In this document: positions 5,924 through 12,010 of the stretch, piece after piece
Numbering within the stretch: the first letter of the stretch is position 1
How the letters are laid out: each line of letters opens with the position of its first letter
From: Cytophagales bacterium
Lineage (GTDB): Bacteria; Bacteroidota; Bacteroidia; Cytophagales; UBA9547
Assembly (NCBI GenBank): GCA_013298205.1
Contig: JAAFJZ010000029.1
Span: 1-12,375, forward strand
DNA: 12,375 nt
Direction: 5' to 3'
Notes under the pieces: model-generated
What the model was told of the DNA's origin: nothing
Database searches by the model: none
What the model saw: only the letters and a program-made list of their open reading frames with translations
Program-made: the position numbers and the translations under genes

Positions 5924-8900
5924 TTAGACTGTTTCAATTTTATCTATCTCCTTCATCAATCTATCTGTTTCGCTCAATGCCACAATGATTTTTTGATAAT
6001 GTAAAATATCGTCAAATTCAAGCGTTCTTTCTTTGCGGTCTTTGAGCCATTTTTGGGCTGGTTGGTAGCCACCTATGTAAAAATTCCAAGCCACTTCGGG
6101 CACATTATCGAAATATTGGGTTTCGTTTATGTAAACCCTGCCTTGAAAGGCAGGGCTATTCACGTTTTCGTATTTTATTTTGCCCACTACGTTGTTGCCA
6201 TCTTCGGGATATTGCGTAATGTATTTTTCTACGATAGGGCTTTCTAACAGATGTATTTGCCTGATTTGGCTTCCTAGATTTGACAACTTTTCAAAAGTTG
6301 TCAAATCTTTTGGATAAGGCACTCTAGGAAAATCTATTTTCAAAAACTCTTTGTACTTCTCTCTGTAAGTTGGGCTGTGTAAAACGGCATAGATGTAATC
6401 TAAAATGTCTATTGGGGCAAAAGTACCATTTGTAGTTTCCTTTTCGTTGGTAAAAGTTAAACCTAATTTCTGTGCTATTTGCTTTACGATTAGCCTATTT
6501 AGGTTTGGTATTCTCGTATTTTGTTCAAATAATTGATTTGCAAATAAATTTGTTGGTTGTGCTCCTTGTAATTTACTTTCTAAAATTTCTAATTCTTGTT
6601 TTAGATTTTGCAGATTTTTAGATTGACTTTTAAAAAGTTTTTTCATTTCATCGTCAGGATTTAAAACACCTTCATACATTTTTTTGATGGTTTGAAAAGA
6701 TTTTTCAGCATTATCAATAATCGTTTGTAATTCTTCTTTTCTTAATTCTAATAGTTCAACTTCATCTAAATTTTGTTTGATTTTTATTTGTTCTTGTCCG
6801 TTGGATTCGGGATAGAGATAGAGCGGGAAAGTGCTTTCAGCTCCTTGCATTCCAGGTCTTGTCCATCCTCTTCTATCAATAATATATTTTGTAATAAAAG
6901 TTGGTGCTGAATTTTCTTCGTCAAATCCTCTTTTCACAATTAAACCCAAATTCGTCTTGAGTAAATGCTTCATTACGTTATATCTCCCATTACAGACGAA
7001 GCCATTTTGCTTGCCAGAATAAAAAGTCTTTCTAATATCAAAAGGACGATAATTAATATTTTGCCAAACATTTTTATTGTTAATATTTAGTTTTATATCT
7101 TCTTTTGCTCTCCCTATTTTCCAGTCCCTTGCATCTTCAGTATTATATTTTTTTGCAATTTCAACACCATTTAAATCCAGAAAATCAGTCACAACATTTT
7201 TCAATGTTTCTTCATTAAAATGAATAGTAATTGCATCTCGTATAGTTTCAATTCCTGCAACGTTTTCTACAAATAAATTATTAATGCTAAAACCTTTTTC
7301 ATATTGTTTTATTTCATCAAAATTTTTAGGGACAAAAAACATATTGGGTTGTGTGTATTCTAGTTTATTCCAGCCTAATGATTTTATAGAATTTTCATTT
7401 AAAAAACCATACTTAAATTCTCTTTTCCCTTGTAAATCATAATGAAAAACTTGCCCCAAATCAGTTTTCTTTTTCTTTCCAGTTTTTACAAAAATGTTTA
7501 TAGAAACACCTTGCATAATATCAAATACATTTTGGTCAGTTGAACCATCAGGGCAAACTTCTTTTTTCTTTGCATTTCCGTGTAAATCAAGAATGTAAAT
7601 TTTATCAAAACTTTCTAATAGATTTTTTCTCATTTGGCGGTGTGTAATGCCATCAATAAAACTATTGTTAGAAATATAAGCCAAAATTCCACTCCCATTT
7701 TTATCAATAAAATGCTGTCCATAACGAATGAATTTTATATAATCATCATCCAAATTTATTTTGCGTTCATTTAAGTCTTTTTTATAATCAGCAATTAAGT
7801 TTTGTATCCATTCATTTTTATTAGTGCTACTCACCGCATACGGTGGGTTTCCAATCACACACATTACAGGTGTATCTCTTTTGATATGATTTGCTTCATT
7901 GGCTTCGGTACTTAACCAATTCGCAAAAAGAGTTCCTGTGTCGGGGTGGCTTTCTTCTAAACTGTTGGTAAGATAAACTTTTAAACGATTGTTTGCCTGC
8001 GCTGAACCTGTCGAAGCGTAGCCTGTCTCCGTTAACAGCAAATCTAATTTTAGATGCGCCATGGCATAACTTGCCATTAGCAACTCAAAGCCATTTAAAC
8101 GAGGTAATAGATGTGTTTCTACATAATTGCTCCAAATTCCTTTTTGCCCTTCAAATTTTTTGTGAATGTGTTTTACCACTTCTGCCAAAAAAGTACCCGT
8201 GCCAGTGGCAGGGTCGAGTATTTGAACTTTATGTACTTCTTGCTCTACCTTTTTGCCTTGTACGTCAATTTTTATTTTGGTTTTGCTATTGTCGGCAAGT
8301 CCGTTGGGCAAATCAAATTCGGTTTTTAGAATATCGTCAACTGCACGAACAATAAAATTTACAACTGGTGCAGGTGTGTACCAAACGCCACGAGCCTTAC
8401 GTAAAGCAGGGTCGTATTCACTCAAAAAAGTTTCATAAAAATGGATAATGGGGTCTTCCATTTTTGTTGATTTGCCATAGTTTTTTAAAATTTCTTCTAC
8501 ATTGCTAGCCAAAAATACATCTACCAAACTATCTACTATCCATTTTATGCGGTCGTCTATATCGGGTCCTGCAATGTAGCCAAACAGTTTTCGTAAAAAT
8601 GGATTTGATTTTGGAATGAGTTCGGCAGCTTCTTGTCGGCTAAAAGTTGCCAAAGTAGGGTCGTGCAAACGAGCGGCAAACATACCGTAAGCAATCGTTT
8701 GGGCATATACATCGGCAAATCCTTGTGGAGTAATGTCGTGAATAAGTATTTGTTTGAAAGCCACCATTTGGTCTTTCAGAGTGCTGTCTTCGTTATGGGT
8801 TTCGTCACTTGTCAAAGCCTTTTCAATTACATCAGAAAGTAATCGGGCTTTGCCTGCCATCATTTCTGCCAATTTTTGTGAGCTTTTTATGTTTTGCCCT

Positions 8901-9349
8901 ATGTGGCTACTAAAATCTTTGATGAGGTTTTCAAAAGTTTCAAAATTTTGAGGTAGGGCAATTATTCCTTTTACCGTTATTTCTGCAATGGCAATTTTGG
9001 TAATGAATTGTCCGTCTCTATACAGATGAAAATCTAAATAATCGGTAAAAAACAAATTGTTGAGCGAAGCTTTGTAGCGGTCAAACTGTTCTTTGTTGCC
9101 TGTTTTTTTTACTCCTTCAAGGTCTTTGTCTCCAATATCTTTGGCTTCTATAAAACCAACGGGTATATCTTTTTTGGTTAAAATATAATCGGGAGCACCG
9201 CAAGATTGTCTTTTGGGTTCGTTTGTAGCTCTGATATCGGGCAACATACTTTCCAATAGCTGTTGCAAATCGCCACGAAATGTATGTTCGGTGGCATTAC
9301 CAAGTTTGTATCGTTGGTTTAGGTTGTCGATGTATTGCTGAATGGTCAT
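5924..9349 (-). CDS. Single-chain restriction-modification enzyme, Type ISP C-terminus without helicase (Type IIG-like)
   Basis: A 1141-residue enzyme that should both methylate adenine in its target and cleave unmodified DNA. Domain order: a PD-(D/E)xK nuclease (about 1-125; PD at 53-54, EAK at 68-70); a helical connector (130-310); an N6-adenine methyltransferase (about 310-640; GVWYTPAPVVNFIV at 321-334, motif I DPATGTG at 379-385, NPPY at 501-504); then a target-recognition part of the Type ISP C-terminal type (YRPFDIRKTFYSG near 768 and YFDNVPEVAWNFYIGGYQPA near 1080). A coiled coil of about 70 residues lies near 858-930. Classical Type ISP enzymes such as LlaBIII carry a RecA-like helicase between nuclease and methylase. 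None is present, so the build is that of Type IIG/IIL enzymes. Three palindromic elements lie in frame inside the gene. No separate specificity or methylase gene is nearby, and all catalytic motifs look intact. Confidence 0.9.
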   Translation of the reverse strand: MTIQQYIDNLNQRYKLGNATEHTFRGDLQQLLESMLPDIRATNEPKRQSCGAPDYILTKKDIPVGFIEAKDIGDKDLEGVKKTGNKEQFDRYKASLNNLFFTDYLDFHLYRDGQFITKIAIAEITVKGIIALPQNFETFENLIKDFSSHIGQNIKSSQKLAEMMAGKARLLSDVIEKALTSDETHNEDSTLKDQMVAFKQILIHDITPQGFADVYAQTIAYGMFAARLHDPTLATFSRQEAAELIPKSNPFLRKLFGYIAGPDIDDRIKWIVDSLVDVFLASNVEEILKNYGKSTKMEDPIIHFYETFLSEYDPALRKARGVWYTPAPVVNFIVRAVDDILKTEFDLPNGLADNSKTKIKIDVQGKKVEQEVHKVQILDPATGTGTFLAEVVKHIHKKFEGQKGIWSNYVETHLLPRLNGFELLMASYAMAHLKLDLLLTETGYASTGSAQANNRLKVYLTNSLEESHPDTGTLFANWLSTEANEANHIKRDTPVMCVIGNPPYAVSSTNKNEWIQNLIADYKKDLNERKINLDDDYIKFIRYGQHFIDKNGSGILAYISNNSFIDGITHRQMRKNLLESFDKIYILDLHGNAKKKEVCPDGSTDQNVFDIMQGVSINIFVKTGKKKKTDLGQVFHYDLQGKREFKYGFLNENSIKSLGWNKLEYTQPNMFFVPKNFDEIKQYEKGFSINNLFVENVAGIETIRDAITIHFNEETLKNVVTDFLDLNGVEIAKKYNTEDARDWKIGRAKEDIKLNINNKNVWQNINYRPFDIRKTFYSGKQNGFVCNGRYNVMKHLLKTNLGLIVKRGFDEENSAPTFITKYIIDRRGWTRPGMQGAESTFPLYLYPESNGQEQIKIKQNLDEVELLELRKEELQTIIDNAEKSFQTIKKMYEGVLNPDDEMKKLFKSQSKNLQNLKQELEILESKLQGAQPTNLFANQLFEQNTRIPNLNRLIVKQIAQKLGLTFTNEKETTNGTFAPIDILDYIYAVLHSPTYREKYKEFLKIDFPRVPYPKDLTTFEKLSNLGSQIRQIHLLESPIVEKYITQYPEDGNNVVGKIKYENVNSPAFQGRVYINETQYFDNVPEVAWNFYIGGYQPAQKWLKDRKERTLEFDDILHYQKIIVALSETDRLMKEIDKIETV
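6136..6155. repeat. 20-bp palindrome inside the restriction gene
   Basis: CCCTGCCTT and AAGGCAGGG form a perfect 9-bp stem around two bases (GA). On the coding strand it encodes SPAFQGRV (residues 1065-1072), just before the conserved VYINETQYF segment. In relatives, as I remember them, the text between the GK-KY strand and GRVYIN is short, so this may be an insertion. Confidence 0.8.
6276..6308. repeat. 33-bp perfect palindrome inside the restriction gene
   Basis: A 16-bp arm AGATTTGACAACTTTT (6276-6291), a single central C (6292) and its exact reverse complement (6293-6308). On the coding strand it spells DLTTFEKLSNL (residues about 1014-1025) in the Type ISP C-terminal domain. The length is exactly 11 codons and the frame is kept. 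Confidence 0.92.
7997..8021. repeat. Stem-loop repeat (GCTTCGACAGGTTCAGC type) inside the restriction gene
   Basis: CTGCGCT (7997-8003) pairs with AGCGTAG (8015-8021), with one G-T pair, around an 11-base loop. On the coding strand the core GCTTCGACAGGTTCAGC gives the peptide ASTGSAQ (from residue 445), lying in a variable turn between LLLTETGY and NNRLKVYLTNSLEE. I recognise the core as one of the CTTCGAC-CTCAGC short repeats scattered through Bacteroidota genomes (from memory). Confidence 0.65.
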
Positions 9350-9375
9350 TTTAACTTGTTCTCAAATTGCAGATC

Positions 9376-9383
9376 CAAAAATA
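9376..9383 (-). promoter_or_regulatory. -7 element of the restriction gene promoter
   Basis: TATTTTTG on the minus strand (complement of 9376-9383) fits TAnnTTTG and ends 26 bases before the ATG at 9347-9349. A TTTTTTG tract lies 22 bases further upstream as a possible -33 box, somewhat too far for the consensus. Confidence 0.45.
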
Positions 9384-9499
9384 GTTTTTTTTGTTTGTGC
9401 GTTGGCAAAAAATAGCTATTTTGTTTTTTCAGCTTTGGCTTGAGTCATTTTGCACTGTTGTTTGTTTATTGCACTTGCGGTCTTTTAACCTTGACTCTA

Positions 9500-9539
9500 A
9501 TCATCCCTCCAAACGCAACCTAGCATTTATAGGGATGAT
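9500..9539. repeat. Nested hairpin containing the AAACGCAACCTAGC motif (copy 1)
   Basis: ATCATCCCT (9500-9508) pairs perfectly with AGGGATGAT (9531-9539). Inside it, AAACGC (9511-9516) and GCATTT (9523-9528) form a second stem with one mismatch around AACCTA. The inner motif recurs at 11772-11793, where the pairing is perfect. Confidence 0.7.
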
Positions 9540-9636
9540 CTTTACCGCTCCTCCCCCTACCCAAATACTTCAAGCAATAAACCTAAATCTATTCCATTAC
9601 ATTTCCAAATTGCCTTGGCAAATTGAAATAGTTAAT

Positions 9637-9690
9637 CACATTCGAGTTATTAATGCAAAAGCTCGCAGTTGCATTAATAACTCGAATGTG
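9637..9690. repeat. Perfect 22-bp inverted repeat with 10-base loop
   Basis: Left arm 9637-9658 begins CACATTCGAG and ends AATGCAA. Right arm 9669-9690 is its exact reverse complement (TTGCATTAAT...CGAATGTG). The loop is AAGCTCGCAG. There is no T-run after it in either direction, so it is not a standard terminator. Such long, uninterrupted complementarity in a non-coding region implies recent duplication or selection for a DNA or RNA fold. Confidence 0.93.
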
Positions 9691-9735
9691 CCTTTAGTAA
9701 TCTTTTTACAATTTACTTTAATTTTTTAGTGAGCT

Positions 9736-9891
9736 GAATTGAATGCTTGGTCTTCTTATATTTTTATAGAACCAACAGCGTAAATTTCTAATTCTAAAAA
9801 TTATATAAACAGGTTTTAAGATACTTTGTGTGTGGCATTATGCTTTTTGGTGTTCTGTGTGCCAGAGAGATCGGAGTAGAGCGATTTCGAA
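9736..9891 (+). repeat. Copy B of the diverged intergenic repeat (partner at 2704-2827)
   Basis: Same orientation as copy A. Shared blocks are GAATTGAATGCT (11 of 12), the 21 bases ending AGCGTAAAT (18 of 21), and the distal block TGCTTTTTG-GT...GAGATCGGAGTAG...TTTCGAA. Copy B has about 30 extra bases in the centre. The two copies lie just outside the ABC-3C/restriction block. Confidence 0.6.
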
Positions 9892-9998
9892 GCAAAAAAC
9901 TTCATTTAACCACTGAACCGCCAATTTCTTGTAGGTGCTATTATAGGGCGTTTTTATTATATTTGCCAATTAAATGTCGGTTTGCATATAATACTTAT

Positions 9999-10006
9999 TA
10001 ACTTTG
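9999..10006 (+). promoter_or_regulatory. -7 element for the DUF2335 pair
   Basis: TAACTTTG matches TAnnTTTG exactly, 51 bases before the start of the small protein at 10058. The nearest upstream TTTG is 14 bases away, shorter than the usual spacing, so only the -7 box is well supported. Confidence 0.45.
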
Positions 10007-10057
10007 CAATAAACTTAGTGAATTTTCGTTCTATACATAAATTAAAGTCAACTCAAA

Positions 10058-10294
10058 ATGAAAAAGCAAAAAAGATATACAACAGGTTTTTTATTTTCAA
10101 CACCTTCTTATTTGTCTGGGGCTGGAACAGTTATAAACTTAGCTGGGAATTTTTACGAATTTAATTCTTCCGAGACAGGATTTGAAGCGGATGAAATGGC
10201 TATACAAAATGATTTCCGGACAATTGGTCAAGATTTTTATAGTGTTATCGACAAAATTAAAGAAGATAAAAAAGTATTGATTTCATCAAAATAA
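10058..10294 (+). CDS. Small conserved hypothetical protein, partner of DUF2335 protein
   Basis: A 78-residue protein of unknown function. It opens with a basic N-terminus (MKKQKR), then a small-residue, hydrophobic stretch FLFSTPSYLSGAGTVINLAG (11-30) that could be a membrane-inserted helix. An acidic, helical part follows (FNSSETGFEADEMAIQNDFRTIGQDF, about 35-60). I have seen the pattern F-PS-SGAG-N--G-(Y)-FN-S-EAD--A---D---VG-D in short hypothetical proteins of several phyla, but I know no experimental role. It ends 3 bases before the DUF2335 start, so the two are surely co-translated. It could be a membrane partner, a regulator or an antitoxin-like control of the downstream protein; nothing in the sequence decides between these. 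Confidence 0.72.
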   Translation: MKKQKRYTTGFLFSTPSYLSGAGTVINLAGNFYEFNSSETGFEADEMAIQNDFRTIGQDFYSVIDKIKEDKKVLISSK

Positions 10295-10297
10295 CCT

Positions 10298-10807
10298 ATG
10301 TCTGACGAAGTTCAAAAACAGGATGATTCTGAAAATGGTAATTTAGCCAAAGTTGAAAGGAAACTTACAGAAATCGATCCAAAGATTTTTGAAGGCATAC
10401 CAAAGCAAAAAAAACAACAAATTATAAGAAGTCTTGTCTTAACGATGCACAAGACACATATTGGTCCGCTTCCAGACCCTCAAACACTGTCTGAATACTC
10501 TTTAATAATTCCAAATGGTGCTGAAAGGATAATGCAAATGGCAGAAAAACAGCTTGACCATAGAATAAAAATGGAAAACAAAGTTATAGGTGGTCAAATG
10601 CTCCAAAGTAACATTGGTCAAATTTTAGCTTTTTTGATAGGAATTGCAGCTTTGTCAGCTTCAACATATTGCATTATAACTGGACATGAATGGTCAGGGA
10701 GTATTTTAGGTATTGGCGGTTTGACAGGTCTTGTTACAGCATTCATAAAGGGGCGTAGTCAGCAAGATAAAAGTCTTGAAGAAAAACGTCCTCGTCTTAA
10801 GCGATAA
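10298..10807 (+). CDS. DUF2335 family predicted membrane protein
   Basis: A 169-residue protein with the DUF2335 hallmark GPLPDPQTLSEYSLIIPNGA (56-75) followed by ERIMQMAEKQLDHR. A charged helix follows, then two predicted transmembrane helices (about 107-127 and 134-150) joined by a short turn containing GHEW, and a basic, soluble tail (KGRSQQDKSLEEKRPRLKR). The N-terminal 50 residues are charged and cytosolic in character. The function of the family is not known to me. The size and two-helix hairpin resemble small membrane effectors or holin-like proteins, but this is only a resemblance. The gene is second in a two-gene unit, 3 bases after the small partner, and is followed after 14 bases by a large inverted-repeat element. 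Confidence 0.85.
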   Translation: MSDEVQKQDDSENGNLAKVERKLTEIDPKIFEGIPKQKKQQIIRSLVLTMHKTHIGPLPDPQTLSEYSLIIPNGAERIMQMAEKQLDHRIKMENKVIGGQMLQSNIGQILAFLIGIAALSASTYCIITGHEWSGSILGIGGLTGLVTAFIKGRSQQDKSLEEKRPRLKR

Positions 10808-10821
10808 TGGGGTCTTAAAAT

Positions 10822-10950
10822 GCCCTATAACGTTTGTGTTTCTGCAGTAGTGCGCTTCCGAAGCCGCGTACTATCCCACGAAACCAAACGTTGAACGAAG
10901 ATAAAAACTTATACCTCACCGCACCATTGCAGAAACATTTTGTTGTGGGC
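10822..10950. repeat. 129-bp attC-like inverted-repeat element between convergent genes
   Basis: The outer arms are GCCC-(TAT)-AAC (10822-10831) and GTTGTGGGC (10942-10950). Next inward are unpaired spacers of about 5 (GTTTG) and 4 (TTTT) bases, then the perfect 10-bp inner arms TGTTTCTGCA (10837-10846) and TGCAGAAACA (10928-10937). Paired outer box, unpaired spacer, paired inner box is the architecture of integron attC sites. A competing fold exists: AACGTTTG (10829-10836) also pairs with CAAACGTT near 10890, extended by GTTTC/GAAAC. The element lies 14 bases after the DUF2335 stop and 2 bases before the end of the next gene, so it may simply be a bidirectional terminator. No integrase is in view. 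Confidence 0.5.
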
Positions 10951-10952
10951 TT

Positions 10953-11735
10953 TTAGTTTTCGGGTCTGAACGTGTTATTAAAATGTTCTTTATAAATCCC
11001 TTCACCTTTAAATGTCAAGAAGTAGGCTCTACTACCCCAAGCATCTTCATCTACGTCAACTATCTCATTAACTAAATAGTATTCTTTAATCTTTTCGTCT
11101 ATGTCTTTTGGAAATTGACTTGAGTCCTTTAGTGATTTAGCAATCTGCTCAAAAACGTCATAAAGCTTTTTGTTACTTTTTAATTCATTATAATCTCCCA
11201 TTGAATAGCTTGAACCTTTTCCGCTTCTTGTTAGTCTTTTTGAAGTCTTTGTTTTTGTGTTGTCTGAATTTATCACACGCTTAGAATCAAGTTCAGTTTT
11301 TAATGTTTTTATTTCTTCATTTTTTCTGTCTAATAATTTATCGAAACTATCTTCCATCTCCCTCATTTCTGTGCGCAATATAATGGATTGTTCCAACGTC
11401 AATAGTTGTTTTCCTTCAATTTGGTTTTTTTTATTAACTCTCCATGTTTTGAATTTTAAATCAAGCCAATATGCGCCATTTGTTAAAAAAGGAATCACTG
11501 TCAAAAGAACTAATGTAGAAATTACAGGTAATATGATTAAGCTGTTAATGGAGTAATAATTCTCAATGATAAAATCAATTTTGTTTTTGTCAAGCTTGTC
11601 CTGATCAACGAATATTGTCAGATAAGAAATTCTCCAGTTGATAATTAACCAAGAGACTATTAATGTCCCATAAAATGGACTCGAAACTCTCTCGTAGAGG
11701 ATTGAGTTAATTGATTTTTTTATTTCGTCTATCAT
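10953..11735 (-). CDS. Two-TM coiled-coil membrane protein, function unknown
   Basis: A 260-residue protein of a family I have seen as hypothetical in Bacteroidota. It starts with an amphipathic segment (IKKSINSILYERVSSPFYG) that leads into a first transmembrane helix (about 22-43). An exposed loop follows, a second transmembrane helix (about 64-84), then a coiled coil rich in E and K (about 110-152), a low-complexity S/T/K linker (155-180), and a compact C-terminal domain (184-254). That domain ends in YFLTFKGEGIYKEHF, a pattern like the wing of a winged-helix domain (LT-KG--Y). The layout suggests a membrane anchor holding a cytosolic sensor or effector domain. It is alone on its strand and convergent with the DUF2335 gene. 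A role in defence is possible from the neighbourhood but not shown. Confidence 0.75.
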   Translation of the reverse strand: MIDEIKKSINSILYERVSSPFYGTLIVSWLIINWRISYLTIFVDQDKLDKNKIDFIIENYYSINSLIILPVISTLVLLTVIPFLTNGAYWLDLKFKTWRVNKKNQIEGKQLLTLEQSIILRTEMREMEDSFDKLLDRKNEEIKTLKTELDSKRVINSDNTKTKTSKRLTRSGKGSSYSMGDYNELKSNKKLYDVFEQIAKSLKDSSQFPKDIDEKIKEYYLVNEIVDVDEDAWGSRAYFLTFKGEGIYKEHFNNTFRPEN

Positions 11736-11771
11736 TTAGATTCTTTAAAACTAATGGCCTTTAATTTTTCT

Positions 11772-11793
11772 ATAAACGCAACCTAGCGTTTAT
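11772..11793. repeat. Hairpin containing the AAACGCAACCTAGC motif (copy 2)
   Basis: ATAAACGC (11772-11779) pairs perfectly with GCGTTTAT (11786-11793) around AACCTA. The same motif with one base changed is at 9511-9530. It sits upstream of the two-TM gene on that gene's strand and could act as a leader hairpin, an operator or a dispersed repeat. Confidence 0.75.
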
Positions 11794-11799
11794 TTGTTA

Positions 11800-11897
11800 A
11801 TCTCTTGCGTGAGAGATAGAGCGAAAAGCCCGCAAGTGAGGCACGAACGAGGACTTGTAGCGATAGCTCGACCCAAGGGGGCACGCCCAAGGCATTT
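11800..11897. repeat. Dispersed flavobacterial intergenic repeat (probable)
   Basis: A GC-rich stretch in AT-rich surroundings, with TCTCT/AGAGA around TGCGTG, the phrase GTAGCGATAGCTCGACCC, and GGGC-AC-GCCC followed by AAGGCATTTTTTG. I recognise the phrases GAGAGATAGAGCG, ATAGCTCGACCC and GGGGGCACGCCC from repeats that recur between genes in Flavobacterium-like genomes; this is from memory. The final hairpin with its T-run could also terminate plus-strand transcription. Confidence 0.55.
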
Positions 11898-12010
11898 TTT
11901 GTAATTATCCTTTTAAAATCTTATTTTTTTGTTAATACAAACCATGATTTTTTATAGCTTGCTGGCTTTTACTCATTATAAAATAGAACTTTAAATTTTA
12001 TACCTACGAA

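Larger units (their letters stand above)
9350..10057. other. 708-base gene-free region rich in inverted repeats
   Basis: Divergent intergenic region between the restriction gene and the DUF2335 pair. It holds the restriction gene promoter, a hairpin at 9500-9539, a C-rich stretch near 9549-9562, a perfect inverted repeat at 9637-9690, repeat copy B at 9736-9891, an ATTATAGGGC block at 9940-9949 and a TAACTTTG element at 9999-10006. An open plus-strand frame of 112 codons (9391-9729) crosses the hairpins and has no recognisable protein features, so I do not call a gene. Confidence 0.7.

Noticed and set aside
9569..9625. Short TTGCC/GGCAA palindrome near 9610
   Set aside because: Only 5 bp arms; expected by chance in this length of DNA.
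9391..9729. Plus-strand open frame of 112 codons upstream of the DUF2335 pair
   Set aside because: It runs through the promoter of the restriction gene, a hairpin and the perfect inverted repeat; its protein has no recognisable composition or motif.
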